8,393 nucleotides of DNA, taken from contig CALMOL010000530.1 in the NCBI GenBank assembly GCA_937871685.1, forward strand, positions 1-8,393, given 5' to 3'. Source of the stretch: an uncultured Verrucomicrobiota bacterium. GTDB lineage: Bacteria > Verrucomicrobiota > Verrucomicrobiia > Chthoniobacterales > SZAS-18. The notes below the pieces were generated by a model. The model had not been told where the DNA came from, searched no databases, and saw only the letters and a program-made list of their open reading frames with translations. Each line of letters opens with the position of its first letter. Position 1 is the first letter of the stretch. The translations under genes were made by a program, and so were the position numbers. Positions 6,580 through 8,393 of this stretch are shown here, piece after piece.

Positions 6580-6793
6580 ATGAATGAACTCGTCTTCGAA
6601 GTGACCCAAGAGTCCGACGGCGGTTACTGCGCAGAATGTCTGACGGAATCGATCTTTACCCAGGCCGACACTTGGCCGGTCCTGCGCGACAACGTCCGTG
6701 GAGCGGTGCAAGGCGTTCTACTTTGACGAACCGGACAAGATGCCCCGCCATTTGCGCCTGCACTTGGTGCGCGACGAAGTGCTCGCGGCCTGA
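6580..6793 (+). pseudogene. HicB-like antitoxin family small protein, frameshifted
   Basis: The frame from ATG 6580 encodes MNELVFEVTQESDGGYCAEC, then LTESIFTQADTWPVLRDNVR, and hits TGA at 6724-6726 after 48 residues. In the +1 frame the typical family ending follows without a break, FYFDEPDKMPRHLRLHLVRD then EVLAA, to TGA at 6791-6793. Skipping one base near 6709 (the C in GTGCAAGG) restores NVRGAVKAFYFDEPDKMP and a 70-residue protein of normal length. Such proteins are HicB-like, often mislabelled as 2-oxoisovalerate dehydrogenase, and are sometimes paired with a HicA toxin. No HicA-like frame is visible on either side. Either the gene is a recent pseudogene, the base is a sequencing error, or frameshifting occurs. 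Identity of the family is fairly sure; the broken state is seen directly. Confidence 0.72.
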
Positions 6794-6850
6794 ATGCATC
6801 TCCGGCGAGGGCCCGCCCCGGATCCAGCCGTGCGATGCTCCGTCAAGTCT

Positions 6851-6871
6851 CCCAACGCCGTTGGCGTTGGG
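6851..6871. repeat. perfect 9-bp inverted repeat with 3-nt loop
   Basis: CCCAACGCC (6851-6859) is followed by the loop GTT and the exact reverse complement GGCGTTGGG (6863-6871). It lies 58 bp after the HicB-like stop and 129 bp before the ffh start. The stem is strong and GC-rich, but no run of T follows on either strand, so a classical intrinsic terminator is not supported. It may be a hairpin in the ffh leader, a transcription end signal that does not need a U-tract, or one copy of a dispersed palindromic repeat. The surrounding 6794-7000 stretch holds no gene that I recognise. Confidence 0.6.
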
Positions 6872-7000
6872 CTGCGCCGGCGAGCCAAGCGCAACTTTGC
6901 CGAAGGCCCAATAATCGCGCAACGTGCGAGGACCTGCTCGCCGCGCGCTGACTTCCGCCTCGCTGGCGGGTCCAACGCATCCGGGCTAGGCTCGCGCCCC

Positions 7001-8393
<1,393 letters not shown>

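Noticed and set aside
6480..6581. 34-codon N-terminal extension of the SGNH hydrolase
   Set aside because: It would bury the signal peptide and overlap the start of the divergent HicB-like gene.
6794..7000. Frame open in phase with ffh from an ATG directly after the HicB-like stop
   Set aside because: The translation is low-complexity and Arg/Pro/Ala-rich, with no HicA-like or Ffh-like content; the Ffh N-domain starts exactly at ATG 7001.

Overview
The window is GC-rich, densely packed bacterial chromosome. It reads as ordinary core or lifestyle genes, not as a mobile island: I see no integrase, transposase, tRNA, rRNA or CRISPR array. Taxonomy can only be inferred. The Ffh protein (GLNGAGKTTT P-loop, LLNAKRRIRIANGSG signal-sequence/RNA-binding block), the scarcity of Shine-Dalgarno sequences and the gene mix resemble what I know of Verrucomicrobiota (Opitutae-like), at low to moderate confidence.

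Layout from left to right. (1) scpA, the kleisin of the SMC-ScpAB condensin, lies on the minus strand (78-833). It is divergent from (2) a tightly packed plus-strand run of four genes: queG (916-2016), a Uma2-family nuclease-like gene (2013-2483), a CrtI/CrtD-type carotenoid desaturase (2480-3949) and a CruF-type carotenoid 1,2-hydratase (3949-4689). Each junction is a stop/start overlap (ATGA, GTGA, TGATG), so translational coupling is likely. (3) A minus-strand pair converges on this run: a secreted SGNH hydrolase (5757-6479), then an OpgC-like multi-pass acyltransferase (4588-5760), again joined by a 4-bp ATGA overlap. The 3' end of the acyltransferase overlaps the 3' end of cruF by 102 bp in opposite orientation. 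(4) A small HicB-like antitoxin gene (6580-6793) carries a one-base frameshift and has no HicA partner beside it. (5) After a short leader with a perfect 9-bp inverted repeat comes ffh (7001 to the window end), the signal recognition particle GTPase, which lacks its stop codon here.

Functionally, the CrtD-like and CruF-like enzymes form a plausible end-modification module for an acyclic or monocyclic carotenoid. No phytoene or squalene-type synthase is in the window, so the substrate must be made elsewhere. The OpgC-like and SGNH proteins look like a split acyl-transfer/acyl-hydrolysis pair acting on an envelope glycan. No clearly new system is visible. The best second looks are the split acyltransferase-SGNH pair, the queG-uma2-carotenoid coupling, the long tail-to-tail overlap and the broken HicB gene.
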